A stretch of DNA of 64,000 bases, taken from Verticillium longisporum (taxonomy: Eukaryota; Ascomycota; Sordariomycetes; Glomerellales; Plectosphaerellaceae). This document shows positions 9,676 to 20,570 of the stretch, one piece after another. The stretch is from the NCBI GenBank assembly GCA_019188255.1, contig JAETXT010000005.1, positions 4,464,001-4,528,000 on the forward strand. The letters run 5' to 3'. The notes beneath the pieces were generated by a model that saw only the letters and a program-made list of their open reading frames with translations, searched no databases and had not been told where the DNA came from. The translations under genes were made by a program, and so were the position numbers. The stretch's first letter is position 1, and each line of letters opens with the position of its first letter.

Positions 9676-12093
9676 AAACTAGATACATACCATAGGGGCG
9701 TTGAAGTCTGTAGTGCCTAGTGTGGAATAGAAAATCAATTCTCAACAGAGCTTTTCACGAGCAGCCTGCTTTATGGTTGTGGAGAGAAAGCGAATCATCA
9801 CCAATACTGAAGCGCGTTATTCACTATGACATGGTTGATTGATGTTCCGGCAGCCGCGCATGTTCGATTGTCCAGGGAATTATACATGAAAAAATAGACA
9901 GGCAAATCATGTCAGCATATCAATGTACTGGCGAAAACTCCTGTATGGAGGTGCATCTCCGTGCAGACAATGAGTACAGCAATACAACATTCATTAAACC
10001 ACAGGTCTAACTAGAGTCTAATAGCAAGGATTAAGCAATTATAATAGTATATACTTTTGAGAAGCCAGTGCACTTGAATGCTATGAGCACGAATGAGTCA
10101 AGAATTATATGATGGTTGGATCCAATGACCGCCAGCATACCATCACTTCGTGAGTTCACTTATGGTTTACTCTCCATATGTGAGGAAGTTCTGGGATCAA
10201 AGACATAACACATGGGAGCCAGTAACATGGTGTAGCTGATGATGGAATGATGGGCTACTAGATCTATATTTTCAGATATTAAGTGCTCGTGACTTTCTTA
10301 TATCGTTACAACATACTGAGCCTCCAAAGTCGAGGGTGTGTCGCCGTCGAGCTCCAGAGGAGCGGGGCGTATAATTGATTCGTCCTTAAAGATGAAGTCC
10401 AGACAGAACAGCCGAATGCGCCCTGCACAGCAAACCGCGGGCGTGGCAGACACAATGAAGCGTGTCGTCAGCGTGGTCAGTCGTCAGATGGTGACCGAAT
10501 TAAGGTTATCAGCCATGGCGATACGGATGGAGACGACCCTCCTCTAGACGCCCTGCGTATCTGACTATCCTTTAACCTCGAGCTCGGCAACGTGCCGGGG
10601 CTAGGCAAGTAAAGAGTTTGGGGGCTAGCCGCCAGGAAAATGTGAGGGTGGTGGGTGTATGAACCATGGCTGTGATGCATGCTGTAGCCGCCGTGATCTT
10701 GCATTGCTTGCTGCTCGAGCATTACAGTGGGTTCCGGGCATGACTCTGCTTGCCTACCTACCTATACCACCTGGGATCGCATGCGCTTGCTTGTCGATGG
10801 AGAGATGAGCCCGAGCAGAGGGGCAGCCGCCCAGCCAAGACATAGATGAAGGCCAACAAGCGGGGCACTATTGGTGATCCATTTGACATGTGCACGAGCC
10901 ACCTTCGTTTGCCCCTCCACGCCTTCCCCTTTCCCCCCTTTGGTTCCCTCCCCCCTCCTTTTGCCCTGAAGCTTCCCCTGCTCACACCCAGCTGCCCCTG
11001 CCCCAAACTGTTCCCTTGCCCCTTGTCCCTGCCCCAAACCTCTCATTGACTTCTGAACTGACCACATCGATTTTCGATTTGCCCTGAACTGTCTCCTGCC
11101 ATCTCTCTTTCAACTACAACTTCATTCCATCGACCTGGACATCCAACATGACCGTCTGTTCATTCGCACAGCTTCGGCATCCAATGTCCACACCTGATTG
11201 CTACCTAGCATGTCCGCCAACCACGAACAGCCGTATCCACGTGCTCCGGGCTGGGCCGGGCGCTTGCACAACTGCCTAAGGGGAGCCAAAAGCCGGGAGT
11301 CACAGTACACAGCCCAGCCAGCCCAGAGCCTAGGACACCCATCACGCAGCTGTCATTTGCCGTTGAGCTCCTGGTCCCATTCGTTAAGCGCCCATCACAA
11401 CCGCCCAATCACCATGCCTCTACTCGCCTCCCACCGACCTGCATCAACCAGCCAGGAGCCAGTCAGTGCCGCTGAAGCTTGCGCGGTTAACCTGAATGGT
11501 GAACTGGGTACCATCATGGGTACGGTTCGCACGGGGGGGTCATGGACAAGGCCAGTCACTCAGCAATCGAATATGCGCCCTGGAGCTGTCGAAGGTCCCG
11601 GCCATCCCTGTCTCCCGCAGCACACTTGGCCCCCTCAGATCTGGCCCTCCCCCCTCCCCATCCCATCCCGTCGGTCGGTCGGTCGGCCACGTTCATATTC
11701 CTGAGGTCGCGACTTTTCTCTCCTTCTACCCATCTCGCGTTTCTGCGTCGTCTCGTTCCTTCCTGATCCTCTCCGTCTGTCGCTCCTGACGACGACGTCG
11801 TCGTAGCTCGCCAGCGAAGCCATCTAGAACAAGCCGAGCACAGCGACTTCAGTGGGACAAGACACGACTCCAACAAACCCCGCTTCTCCCCGCCCTGCTT
11901 CGGCTTCGCAGTCCGCAACCACAAGCATCAGACCTGACACCTGGGCCGGCCGCAAAAGCGACCGCCTCTAGGCTCCTATAAATAACTTTTCTTTTTGAGC
12001 TCGGCATCGCATTCTGCGCTGCACCTTGCCCGCGTACCTGCGCAAGCTGCGTCAGACACTCGTGAGCAGGCACAGCCAGTCGCCGCTCTCATC
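9676..12093. other. Gene-free stretch and promoter of the PhoD-like gene
   Basis: About 2.4 kb. The first ~650 bp after the GH71 stop are AT-rich 3' flank. From about 10.8 kb the plus strand is strongly pyrimidine-rich (C/T tracts), typical of fungal core promoters and 5' leaders. TATAAATA at 11977-11984 lies 117 bp before the downstream ATG. No ORF has recognisable content. Confidence 0.5.
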
Positions 12094-15000
12094 ATGGAGC
12101 GTACTCGTAGTGCGCACGACGAGGAGCTTTTCCTCAGCAAGCCCGCCGACTCAGACAACTGCGACAGCCCTACCGTAGAACCTCTGCGCATTTTCAAACC
12201 TCAAAGCCCTCCTGCAGAGAAGCGATCATCAGAGCGTTTCAGATACCCGCCGCCGCCATCGTCCTCTTCTTTGACCCCAGCATCCAAGCACTCTTTCCCG
12301 TTGCCCCCGGGTGCCTCAAGCTCCGCTGCGCCGCTGCCGTACCCAGAGGACGACGATCTGAAGCCCAGCACTCGGCCCGTCAGACCTACCGTTGCTGCCC
12401 CCAAACGCTATGGCTCCGACTACAACGACACGAGCCCTCGTTTGACCAGCCCCGTCGAGACCAAGAGCCCTACCTTGGCTGAGAGGCGTGGCACAGCGCC
12501 CCGCCCTTTGACAGATCCCGCCAGTCCTGACGGCGACGAGGGCGGCTTGTTTGCGAAGCCTTTGAAGCCGTCTGAACAGCACGCGACGGTCGCTGCTACG
12601 ACGAATTATCCGAGCTACACAAAGAAGCCATACTACCCCGCCCCTGGCTCTACCACCAGCTCCTCCGGCTCCTCTTCCAACCTGTCCCACGGGCGCCCTG
12701 CACGAGACCCCGAGAGACTGAGGATGCCTAGCAGCGAGAACAGCGTCAACCGCTTTGCCTCGACCGCCTCAACGTCGACAACCCGCGCGAGCCGGGGCTC
12801 GCCTCCCCCGCCCGAGACCCCGATTGTCGAACCTGGTGTCATACCCGGCGGAGGCATCGAGGCCCGTTACGCCGCCTCGGGCATCTCGGGTACCGCCACC
12901 TTGACCAGCCTGCAAGCTCAGCATGCTCAGAGTGCTGCGGCTTCCCAGAGACTCGCGCAATACGGCGGTGCTCCCCGCGGCCCAGCGCGACCTTGGACGC
13001 CGACCGAGTCGCCCGACAACCAGCCCCATGGCCCTCCTACCGTGTACCAGGGCTCCAACCCTGTCGCGAGTCCGACCCAGCCCACCTTCAGCCCGCCACC
13101 CCAGCAAGCGGCGCAGTCTGACCAGCCGGCTCTGCAAGTCAGCGTCCTCGAGCAAGACTTCCAGCGGCTTGGGCACAACGACCCGCCGCCCGCATACTCC
13201 AGTGTCAACCCGGGCCGCAATAACGCGTATCCTGCCGAGAAGCAGCGCCCTCAACCGACAAGTACAAACTCGACGCCGGCTCCCTCGTCCAGTGCGGCGC
13301 AATCTCCCCCAAAGAAGCCCGCGAGCGTCGGGCCTCAAGCGGCTGGGCTAGCCTCGCCCGCATTGCAGCACCCCGGGCATCCTGCTTTCGCCAACGATCC
13401 TAGACCTCTCGAGCAGCAACCTCAACAACTTCAGCAGCAGCAGCAGCAGCAAGCACAACAGCAGCAGCCGCATCAACAAGCGCAAATTCAACAGCTGCAA
13501 AACGGTCAGCCCGTGCAAGCTCAAACGCCAGTGACTCCTGGCTTCCAGGGAGGAGCCGGCCCGAGCTCGCCGCCTCCCCTTCCCGGGGCTGGATCGCTCA
13601 TCTCGACCAGAATTCGGGTCAGTACTACTACATCCACCTGGCGAGCCAGGCTACGCAATGGGAGTTCCCCAAGGGTCCCAACCCGATTCACCATGAGTCG
13701 GCCCCGCTGTCACCGACAGCTTCCACATATGGCAATCCTCTCGCTTCCCCAATGTTTGGCAAGCAGCCCATGGCGTCACCCATGTTCTCCCCGCACACGC
13801 CGGGATATGCTGAGAGCATCATGAGCGTTGCTGCTTCTCAGACACCATCTGCTGCCGGCTTTTCTGGACCGCCTCCGAGCGCCGGAGTGGACATGTTCAA
13901 GATTCAACCGACGAACGGGGTGTATTTTGGGCCATATTTGCGTTACTGCAACATGGATATCGAGCGTGGGTTGTGGCTGGGAAGCATTCTCATTGTGACG
14001 GATGCGCCTCAACCGCCCACGATCCACCTGCATTTGAGCGCGGACCTCTCGCCGAACCCGCGCCAACTGCAGCCGCACAACATCTTCACCCACCAGCGAT
14101 GGTCCTTCTACAAGTACAGTATTGAGCTGCCGATGGGCGAAGGAGGCACCCAGAGATGGACGTATGCCGTCACGTCTCACCTGGGCTGCACGCGGTACGA
14201 ATTCGTCATTGCAGGCCGTTACGAGACCGGCTGGAGGTTCATTGCTCATTCCAACAATGACTTTGCTGCAACAACGAACCAAGCCGAGAGGGCGAAGCTC
14301 GGTGGCGTCGGTTTCATGTGGAAGGATGTCCTCCAGAAGAACATTGACTGCGGAGGCTTCCATGTCCAGCTTGGCCTGGGTGATCAGATCTATGGTGACA
14401 GGTTATGGAAAGAGGTGCCGTTGCTGAAGCAGTGGCTCGCCATGAGCGGCAAAGAAAACCGAAAGAAGGCACCTTGGACCGCACGACATGAGGAAGATGT
14501 CTCCCATGCATACTTTCACTATTACACAAGTCACTTTGACCAGCCGTATCTGCGAGAGGCGTTCGCCCAGATCCCTCACGTTCTGCAGGTCGACGACCAC
14601 GATATGTAAGCTACTACTTTCCCCTCCTCGCAGATGCTAGGCCTAACCCTTCTCAGCTTTGACGGCTACGGATCATATCCCGCGTATATGCAAGAGTCGC
14701 AAATGTTCAAAAACGTTGGCCGCATTGCCGTTGAGATGTATCTTCTCTTCCAGCACCACACGACTGTCGAAATCCTTCGCAATGTCAGCAACGATCTCGA
14801 TCTATTTACTATCACTGGTCAAGGTTGGCACTTTGTCAAGTACCTTGGGCCGGCTGTGGTCGTTGTTGGACCTGATTGTCGGTCGGAAAGAAATCAGAGC
14901 CGCGTTATGGCTGGCCCGACATATCAGGGCATCTTTCCCAAGGTCGCCACATTACCTCCTAGCGTACAGCACTGTATCTGGCTGGTGTCTGTACCTCTTG

Positions 15001-15871
15001 TTTATCCGCGCTTGGACGCAGTGGAGAGTTTAGCTACAGCTGTCACAACCGGCAAAAAGGTGGTCAACTCTGGTTACAACGTGCTCGGCAAGGTGACGAG
15101 CTCCGTAGCTGGTATAGTCGGCGGCAAGGAAGTCGTCGCGTCCGGTTTCTCGCAGGTGAAGAAGGCTGTCGGAAAGGGTGGTCTCATGGGCAGTGTACTG
15201 AACCAGTTCGGCGAGATTGATCTCGCTGAGGTGCTCAAGGACATGTGGACGCATGAGACCAAGGACCTCGAGAGGACCTATTTCATCCGAACTTTGCAAG
15301 GCATTGCCCAGCAAAAGGGCGTGCGCATGACATTCTTGTCTGGAGGTAATTCACGCACATCTTGATTCGCTATGGATCACTGCTAACTCTCATCAGATGT
15401 CAGCTGCGCTGGTGCCGGCCTCGTTCACGACCCGTCACACCCCAGCGACCACAAGACGATGTACCAGATCATCACCTCTCCTATCGTCGCCCAACCGGCT
15501 CAGAACTACATCCTCAAGCTGCTCCATAACCAAAAGTCTCTCTACGTGCCCCGGAACGGCCACAAGTCCAACCATGAGGTGACCGACACCAAAGAGGACA
15601 TGATGGAGATCTTTCACACCGATGCGTCGGGTTCCCCCGCGAGCTGAAGAAGCTCATGGGCCGTCGCAACTATATTGCCTGCGTAGCCTACGATCCCGAG
15701 GCTGTAGCCTCGTCGAACTTCTCCTCGGCTGGGTCCGTCATCAACGGAGGGCAACAGGGGCTCAACAAGTTGAGTCTCGCAATTGACTTTGTCGTCCAAG
15801 GTGACGGAGCCTTCACGGCACCGACAAAGTACGGGCCAGTCATTGTGCCGCACCTGGAATTCGGGCGGTAA
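12094..15871 (+). CDS. WW-domain and PhoD-like metallophosphatase protein; two frame breaks
   Basis: The start is the ATG at 12094. Residues 1 to ~495 are low-complexity Ser/Pro/Gln-rich sequence with a poly-Gln block near 13430-13500. A WW domain follows (GWIAHLDQNSGQYYY..., closing with ATQWEFPKGP). The rest is a PhoD-like domain: metal-site-like segments QLGLGDQIYGDRLW and VDDHDIFDGYGSYP, then MTFLSGDVSCAGAG. Introns are 14606-14656 and 15346-15396 (51 bp each, both with CTAAC-like branch sites), joining DHD|IFDG and LSG|DVSC in frame. The WW domain is one frame off the upstream coding at CCCGGGG 13582-13588. A second change lies at the C run 15634-15638, where DASGS continues as RELKKLMGRRNY. 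Each is fixed in principle by one missing base, so the gene is probably intact in the organism. Likely substrate is unknown; PhoD enzymes are phosphodiesterases or phosphatases. Confidence 0.85.
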
Positions 15872-16291
15872 GAGAGCTTATGCGACGGGACGAAGCAGGG
15901 GTGGGGAAGGAATTTAGGTCTGGGGATGGGTGGCTGCGTTGCGCCATGGTTCTGATTGTCTTCTTCTGTTGGCGCCGAGGTGTCTATTCCATCTTTGGTC
16001 GGATCCCGGATTTCGGTGTTGGTTTTGAGCCTCTCGATGAATTTCTTCATAGCATTCAGCGATATACTTCTTTTCAGTCTCTGCGTGGCTCATGTGTGCA
16101 TCTGTGTGGGCCTATTCACTATTGGCAGCTCTATCGGCAACCTGTGTTGCCTTCACGGTGGCGTTACACGGCGTTTTCCTGGGTACCTAGGTGGGTACCT
16201 TTGGCAGGCGGCTTACTTTTAGACTGAAACCTTCGGAACCTTTAGAGGCACCACACCTGGAGAGATCGCCTCCAGCCGAAGCAACTATAAG
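15872..16291. other. Intergenic between PhoD-like and PD-(D/E)XK-like genes
   Basis: 420 bp holding the 3' flank of the upstream gene and the promoter of the next. It has a short TACCTAGG-type motif at about 16181-16201 but no gene. Confidence 0.5.
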
Positions 16292-17230
16292 ATGTCATCC
16301 CAATCCGCCTGGTCGTCCTCGACGATAGTACGCAACAATAACGCAACCATGGCCGACTCCGACATCATCACGTGCCATGCTTGGTCAGGCATCGACGAGT
16401 TTCGCACCATAGTTAATACTGCTACAGCCAAGACGAATACGTTTGTCTTTGAGGGGGTCACGACTAAAGACCTTGATAGTCTTATAGGTGCAAGAGAGAC
16501 TACTAAAAACCCGTGTTTCCGTACCAGGCTATTCGATAAACAGACATCACATCTCATCGTCCACGTACCAGGACGTATTCACGAAGAAGCCGCTTGGCAA
16601 TTCAACTACCACATCGCCCAAAAGCTCGGCAGACTCGCTGGCCCTACAGGCAGTATGTCTGTCTTGGGGTCCCCAACCACGCGAGATACGGCTGGCAATG
16701 TGACGGAACCCGACGGTGCTATTACTCCCCGGAGTCGTGCTTCACGGAAAGCAGGTCATGACGAGGAAGAAGAGGTTTTCCCTACGATTATGATCGAGGT
16801 TGGGTCCTCTCAGTCTCTTCCTAGTCTTCGCGCTGTCATGTACAAATGGTTCAGCATGTCGAAAAATCAAGTCAAATATGTGATCCTCGTCAAGATATTC
16901 AGACGGTCGAACAAGAGGCACAAGCTAGTTATCGAAGTCTGGAAAAGACCCATCGGAACCACAAGTCCTGCGCACAGCGACTCTACCAGAGCTTCCATGA
17001 GCCCCACAAAAGAGTGGCATCTCGAGATCGAACTCAGTCAAGGTGGCCCGTCAAACCCACCACAACCTAGCGATTTCGATATTACTCTAGGTCCTGGCTC
17101 TGCAACTTTACCTATACGTCTCGACTTCAGCTTAGTTTGTGAACGTGCACCAACATCAGCCGGCGAGATGGATATCGTATTCGAAGAGTTAGACCTCAAG
17201 TCGATGGCAGTGCCAGTTTTCTCTCATTAA
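16292..17230 (+). CDS. Uncharacterised protein, possible PD-(D/E)XK nuclease fold
   Basis: Intronless, 312 aa; a second in-frame ATG at 16349 (MADSDIITCHAW) could be the true start. The central part, TIMIEVGSSQSLPSLRAVMYKW, then VKYVILVKIFRR and KLVIEVWKR, matches the pattern seen in many fungal hypothetical proteins: a strand with Glu (I-E-V-G), a helix, then (V/I)-(I/L)-x-(V/I)-K and I-E-x-W. That resembles the PD-(D/E)XK restriction-endonuclease-like fold, as in Uma2-like proteins, but this is inference from pattern. There is no signal peptide or membrane segment. Asp/Glu runs (HDEEEEVF) lie in the middle. Codon use is less GC3-biased than in the flanking housekeeping genes, in line with a lineage-specific gene. 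Confidence 0.65.
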   Translation: MSSQSAWSSSTIVRNNNATMADSDIITCHAWSGIDEFRTIVNTATAKTNTFVFEGVTTKDLDSLIGARETTKNPCFRTRLFDKQTSHLIVHVPGRIHEEAAWQFNYHIAQKLGRLAGPTGSMSVLGSPTTRDTAGNVTEPDGAITPRSRASRKAGHDEEEEVFPTIMIEVGSSQSLPSLRAVMYKWFSMSKNQVKYVILVKIFRRSNKRHKLVIEVWKRPIGTTSPAHSDSTRASMSPTKEWHLEIELSQGGPSNPPQPSDFDITLGPGSATLPIRLDFSLVCERAPTSAGEMDIVFEELDLKSMAVPVFSH

Positions 17231-17880
17231 AGGAGCCTGACGGGAAGAGGCATAAAAAATACCGGATAGCTTATATATTTCATTACTAGCAGTGGTAGTG
17301 CTAATGAAGTAACCTTATCAGCGAGCTATCATGAAATATGGATGAGCATCAATGTAGTGATCTCGGCTGTGTCCTTCTCGTGCAGATCCGTGGGTATGCT
17401 CACGGCCAATAGTGACAAATTTACCATCATCATCGCAGGCGTCATTCGATGTCAGGCATGTCATTATGAAGTGTGGCAATGGGCACATCTGATGCTTGTG
17501 ACAAGGAAACGAGCATCGAGTAGACCGACAAGGCCATGACGACACTCGCCTGTGGGCTCGGCACCTGTCGCGCTGGCCACGAGGCCGCCGTTTTTTCGAA
17601 TGTCGACACGAACGGCACCCTAGGCTGAGGCATGTACGAAGCCAGTGACCGCCGTGGCATTCGAACCTAGCTGGGCTGCACAGAGGACAGCGTCTTCGAG
17701 ACTCACGGGTACCCACCGCGAGGTTGAGACGCTGAGACGCTGGGACAGCCTGGGGGCGACGATAAAGCACCCTACGAACCTCGTACAGGCAGTCCGCATA
17801 TCAGATATCTTGACATGGATATCACGGTTACCATGTGGTGACGAGCGCTTGCGTCTGGAAGTTTAACATTCGTACTTATG
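17231..17880. other. Intergenic with GH71 gene relic
   Basis: 650 bp between the PD-(D/E)XK-like gene and the patatin-like gene, both ending here. The centre is a decayed copy of part of the GH71 gene (separate entry); no intact gene is present. Confidence 0.6.
17545..17710 (-). pseudogene. Degenerate fragment of the GH71 glucanase gene
   Basis: The minus strand matches the window's own GH71 gene between about 7625 and 7860. Shared blocks are CAGCCCAGCTAGGTTCGAAT, GTTCGTGTCGACATTCGAA and GGCGGCCTCGTGGCCAGCGC, in the same order. The copy lacks about 70 bp present in the parent (roughly 7682-7755), the deletion lying near a shared CACGGC, and has point changes including an in-frame stop where the parent reads GCTTTGGG. 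Similarity fades on both sides (about 17710 and 17545), so only the region after the catalytic domain was copied or survives. It sits in inverted orientation about 10 kb from the parent. Confidence 0.8.
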
Positions 17881-19853
17881 CTACCTTCCCCCACCACCCA
17901 GAGCCTCCTTCTCCATGCCACCCGCCCCGGCGACGGATCCCTTCCGCCGCAGGCCCCCAGCTTTGAAGCGCCTGACCTTCTGGTAGGACCTGTCGAGCTC
18001 GTTCTCGACGGCGCAGCGGACGCGCAGCGCGGCGACGGCGGGCCAGACGCTGCGCTCGCCGCGGAGGATCCAGTAGTCGAGCGTCTCGCGCGTGGGCGTC
18101 TCGAGCAGGCGCACAAAGTCGCCGGCCGTGACTTCGGGGACGAGGGTCAGGGCGGCGCCGGGGACGCGCTCGTCGACGAGGAAGCGGCGGATGCTGGCCG
18201 GCAGCATCTGCAGCGTGTCGAGCTGGCGCAGGCGGTGGCGGAGCTCGAGGCCGACCATGCGGACGAGAAAGGCCGTGACGGACGTGGTCGTCTTGCTGCG
18301 CGTCTCGAGGAGCGAGGGCCCGTGCATGTCGCTCTGCAGAAAGGGGATGAGGTAGGGCCGGGCCTGGGAGACGATAAAGTGGTTGACGTTGAAGAGCTCG
18401 GCGATGCGTAGCAGGGGCGACTCGCGCTCCGAGTAGGACACGTGCGTCCAGTGGCGAAAGTCGATTGTGTTGGCGGGCGCCCACGGGACAATGTGGCCCT
18501 GGGCGTCCTTGCAGAGGACCGTCGTCTCGCGGTGGCCGTAGAGGCTTGCTGATGAGGCGTTGGAGGCCACGGCTGCCGTCCAGATGAGCTGTCTGTGTCA
18601 GTATGGACTCATGTTTTTGAAATAAGAAAAGAAAAAAGAATCTCGGTCTGGACATCACAGCTTGATCTGAAAACAACATACCACATTCGGGGCCGTAAGG
18701 TAGTTGAGCAGCGTCGGCACACCGCCCTGCCCAGCCGTGGCCACGGTGATGTTCAAGACGCGCTTGCTCCGGTTATAGGCCTCCTCAAAGGTCAGGTCGC
18801 CAACATTGGCCCGCACACAGTCCTCGAGGACCTTGACGTCGACGAAGTAGCCCTCCTTCCAGAACCGCCTGCCCCTGCGCAGCAGCGTCTGCCACCGCGA
18901 CGCAAAGGACTGCTTCGCGACGGACCCGTCGTCGGCCGCGGCCTTGGGGGAAAAGGCCGACAGATCGATGCCGTCGCCCCTGAGCACGGCAGGCAGCTCC
19001 TCCTCGGTATGGATGGCCACGAGCGCGGCGATGAGGGCGCCGGTGGCCGTGCCGGTGATGATGCGGGGCAGGAGCCCGCGCAGGAACAGGGCCTTGGCGA
19101 CGCCGAGGTGGCAGAGGCCGAAGATGGCACCGCCCTGGAAGACGAGGGTGCTGCGGCCAAAGGCCTGGCGCGTGTCGTGGATGAAGTCGAGCTTGGTCTG
19201 GTTCGTCAGCGTTGCGGCCGCGGCGCTGACGATGGTCGCCGTCGGGGGGCGTCCCTTGTCGTTGCTGGTGCCGCTGCGCGACGGCGACTCGATGGCGGGC
19301 GGTGTCGTCGGCAGGGCCGTCACATCGTCCACGGCCTCGGCGACGTGGGTGACGTACTCTTCGATGAGGTACTTTGTGCCGGCGAAGGCGCGGTTGTAGA
19401 GCTTTGGCGAGCTAATGTTGCCGAGGTTGCGGACGAGGCCGGAGCGCAGCAGGTTGACGAGGTGGTTGACGTCGGCGTCCTCGTTGGCCTCGAGGAAGGA
19501 GTTGAGGCGCTCGTGGATGAGGCGGTAGTCGTAGTACTTGGACGTCGGGTTGTTGCGCCAGAGGTCGAGCCCCAGGAGGTTGTCGAGGTGGAGGGCGGCC
19601 TCCTCCCAGTCCTCAAAGGCCTCGGCGTTGCGGAGCAGGTCGAGCCAGAGCTCGACGGGGCTCTTTCGCGCGTACCATTCTTTGAGTTTCTGCAGGTAGG
19701 GGATGGTCAGTTGGAGTCGTTGTTCGACATCGTCGGCGAGCCAAGGGCCAAATTGATGACATGGGGATCAAGGAGGGGCAGGGGAAGACAAGGGAGCCAT
19801 ACTCTGTGCCAGAAGCGCACCACGTCAAACACCAACGTAAGGATTACCCCCAT
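17881..19853 (-). CDS. Patatin-like (TGL3/4/5-type) protein lacking catalytic Ser and Asp
   Basis: Three exons (19853-19803, 19689-18682, 18588-17881) with introns of 113 and 93 bp give 588 aa. The N-terminus MGVILTLVFDVVRFWHR joins KLKEWYARKSPVELW in frame. The patatin core has the oxyanion loop FQGGAIFGLCHLG (residues ~203-208), but the nucleophile elbow reads GTATG, so Ala232 replaces the serine of GxSxG. In the second half LLNYLTAPNVLIWTA and LFNVNHFIVSQ are typical of fungal triacylglycerol lipases, yet the usual D-G of the catalytic dyad is replaced by THVSYSERES. Active members hydrolyse storage lipid at lipid droplets. This one is probably a pseudoenzyme with a structural or regulatory role. 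All exons are open, so this is not gene decay. Confidence 0.88.
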
Positions 19854-20570
19854 GATGGCATAGCAGGTGTGCCGTCGACCATCTGATAGGACTCTCGGGT
19901 ATGGAGAATGACAGTCTGTGCAGAGGTGAACAGACGAGGAGGGAGGATCGCGGCCCTTGGGGAGACGAGGATGCGAGAGGTGGCTTGTCGTGGGTGGTGC
20001 CGCATCATTCCAAGACTGTTGACGATCGCTGCTGCTTGCTGTTGAGTACCTACCACCTAGGTACCTAAGGTACCTACCTAAGAACTACCTACCGACCTAA
20101 GATACCTAAGTACCTAGGTAAGGTAGGTCAGCACTGTAGCTACAGCACATGCTTCCCCCACCGCCCCGCTTTAGCTGCTGAGCTTCCCCTGGCCGACATG
20201 TGATTATGCTCTGCTCCCATTTGTATTTACAGTGACCAGAAACCCTGAGCAGCTCCTGCGGTTTGCGTTTCTGCCTGTGAGCACTCGTTGTCTGCTGGAC
20301 GAGCTAGCTCAGTCAGGCTCGCAGGAATTGAAAATGCCCGTCAAATTCATGCGCTTATCGGCCTGAACTATCGTGCCCTTGAGCTTCCAATGCAACGTCT
20401 CGTCAGACGTGAAGACGAGGTAACGTCAAGCTACTTGCTGTCGAAACCATGAGAACACCCCGATCGCTTCCTTGGGCCCATTGGCTTTTCCTTTCCTGTG
20501 CTATACACTGTACATTGCGTGCTGCTGCCACGCTGCCCTGCTGCCCCGCTGCCACGTCACGCCGCTATGC
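19854..20570. other. Intergenic: promoter of the patatin-like gene and 3' flank of LEO1
   Basis: 717 bp. It contains the TACCTAGG-type repeat cluster at 20045-20129 (separate entry). No gene is visible. Confidence 0.5.
20045..20129. repeat. TACCTAGGTA-type palindromic repeat cluster
   Basis: Nearly every base belongs to overlapping copies of TACCTA, its complement TAGGTA, or the 10-bp palindrome TACCTAGGTA. The same family recurs at 43495-43562 and more weakly near 16190 and 10750. Such clusters are common in intergenic DNA of many Sordariomycetes. Confidence 0.75.

Noticed and set aside
7880..15638. Programmed ribosomal frameshifting
   Set aside because: No common slippery sequence plus structure, and the sites occur in many unrelated genes.
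18595..19863. 422-aa plus-strand open frame
   Set aside because: Antisense to the patatin-like gene; repetitive Val/Gly/Glu composition caused by GC3 bias.
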